Source: an archaeon | Lineage (GTDB): Archaea > Micrarchaeota > Micrarchaeia > Norongarragalinales > UBA97 | Direction of reading: 5' to 3' | Length of the DNA: 59,371 nt | Assembly (NCBI GenBank): GCA_020057405.1 | Contig: JAGVFW010000007.1 | Location: 1-59,371, forward strand | Notes under the pieces: model-generated | What the model saw: the letters and a program-made list of their open reading frames with translations, nothing else | Told to the model about the DNA's origin: nothing | Database searches by the model: none | Made by a program: the position numbers and the translations under genes | Shown here: positions 59,171 to 59,371 of the stretch, piece by piece | Layout: every line of letters begins with the position of its first letter | Position numbering within the stretch: position 1 is the stretch's first letter

Positions 59171-59371
59171 CTTAGACCTGGTCTAGAAGCAGACCTTGTC
59201 TCCTACGACTTGTTTTCATATCCAGAGACACAATTTCCCAGAATATAACCTATGCCCCACTTAGACGATGAATGTCTTTCACGATAACTATGGCACACTT
59301 TCCACCTAATGTTCTGGGTGGTGGAAAGTGGGTGTTTTGGAGAAGAAGCGTTTCTTCGTAAATCATTTGAA
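59171..59371. other. Region downstream of tRNA-Leu to window end
   Basis: It starts CTTAGACCTGGTCTAG, the palindrome also following repeat copy A1 at 52730, then AT-richer sequence. No convincing coding frame is complete before the edge. The composition resembles the 52.9-54.5 kb block. Confidence 0.55.
59296..59330. repeat. Perfect 11-bp inverted repeat
   Basis: CACTTTCCACC (59296-59306) and GGTGGAAAGTG (59320-59330) are exact inverse complements with a 13-nt loop. It may be a transcript hairpin or a protein-binding site in the material downstream of tRNA-Leu. Confidence 0.6.

Noticed and set aside
59266-59358. A short plus-strand frame after tRNA-Leu
   Set aside because: It crosses the inverted repeat, has no ribosome site, and its product looks random.

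Overview
This window is archaeal chromosome, most likely from a DPANN-type lineage (Diapherotrites/Micrarchaeota-like; the lineage is inferred, not proven). The evidence is archaeal information-processing genes (FEN-1 with a PCNA-binding tail, aMBF1, ribosomal protein eS26, an aCPSF-like beta-CASP/MBL protein), tRNA genes with archaeal-type introns, TATA boxes about 24-30 nt before start codons (many mRNAs look leaderless), GGTG/GAGG ribosome sites inside operons, and frequent GTG/TTG starts. It also carries bacterial-type MetK and NAD-type GAPDH next to an archaeal-type PGK, and a group 3b-like NiFe hydrogenase.

Layout. 1-18.6 kb (minus strand): a surface-protein locus. It holds the N-terminal part of a secreted protein cut by the window edge, a small membrane protein, one giant gene of about 5,600 codons (N-terminal anchor, Pro/Thr stalk, two DNRLRE-like modules, six beta-helix plus cap modules, two LamG domains), and a SpoIIM-like membrane protein. 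18.7-19.4 kb: a RelE-type toxin-antitoxin pair and tRNA-Thr. 19.4-22.9 kb: an operon of aMBF1, site-2 protease, a four-CBS/HPF-like fusion and acylphosphatase. 22.9-27.4 kb: FEN-1, Yip1-like and VTT membrane proteins, an HTH-CBS regulator and metK. 27.4-28.9 kb: tRNA-Ile with a T-loop intron, and tRNA-Glu followed by HicBA and an orphan gene, each bounded by copies of the tRNA-Glu 3' end. 29-36.4 kb: MscS channel and a hydrogenase locus (beta, gamma, delta, alpha, hypA, hypC, a HypC-domain fusion, maturation protease). 36.4-45 kb: membrane proteins, a lumazine/riboflavin-synthase-like protein, a third toxin-antitoxin pair, an MBL nuclease, CutA and a secreted Cys-rich protein. 45-50 kb: tRNA-Val, eS26, phosphoesterase, PGK, GAPDH, glutamate dehydrogenase. 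50.2-52.7 kb: FMN-binding lipoprotein, ApbE, a 48-aa membrane protein and FTR1 iron permease, plausibly one extracytoplasmic flavin/iron system. 52.7-54.7 kb: two AT-richer single-gene units separated by repeats matching the 3' end of the tRNA-Leu gene found at 59.05-59.17 kb. 54.7-59 kb: glutaredoxin, several tiny Cys-rich peptides, a CARF-like regulator, a lipoprotein, an RHH protein and an SDR epimerase.

The most unusual points are: (1) two separate places where small single-gene or gene-pair units sit between degenerate copies of a tRNA 3' end with no integrase nearby, resembling a tRNA-derived cassette array; (2) a set of overlooked micro-genes for Lys-rich and Cys-terminated peptides of 9-53 aa with good ribosome sites; (3) the tRNA-Ile intron in the T loop; (4) the giant six-module surface protein; (5) single near-palindromic TATA boxes apparently serving two divergent leaderless genes.
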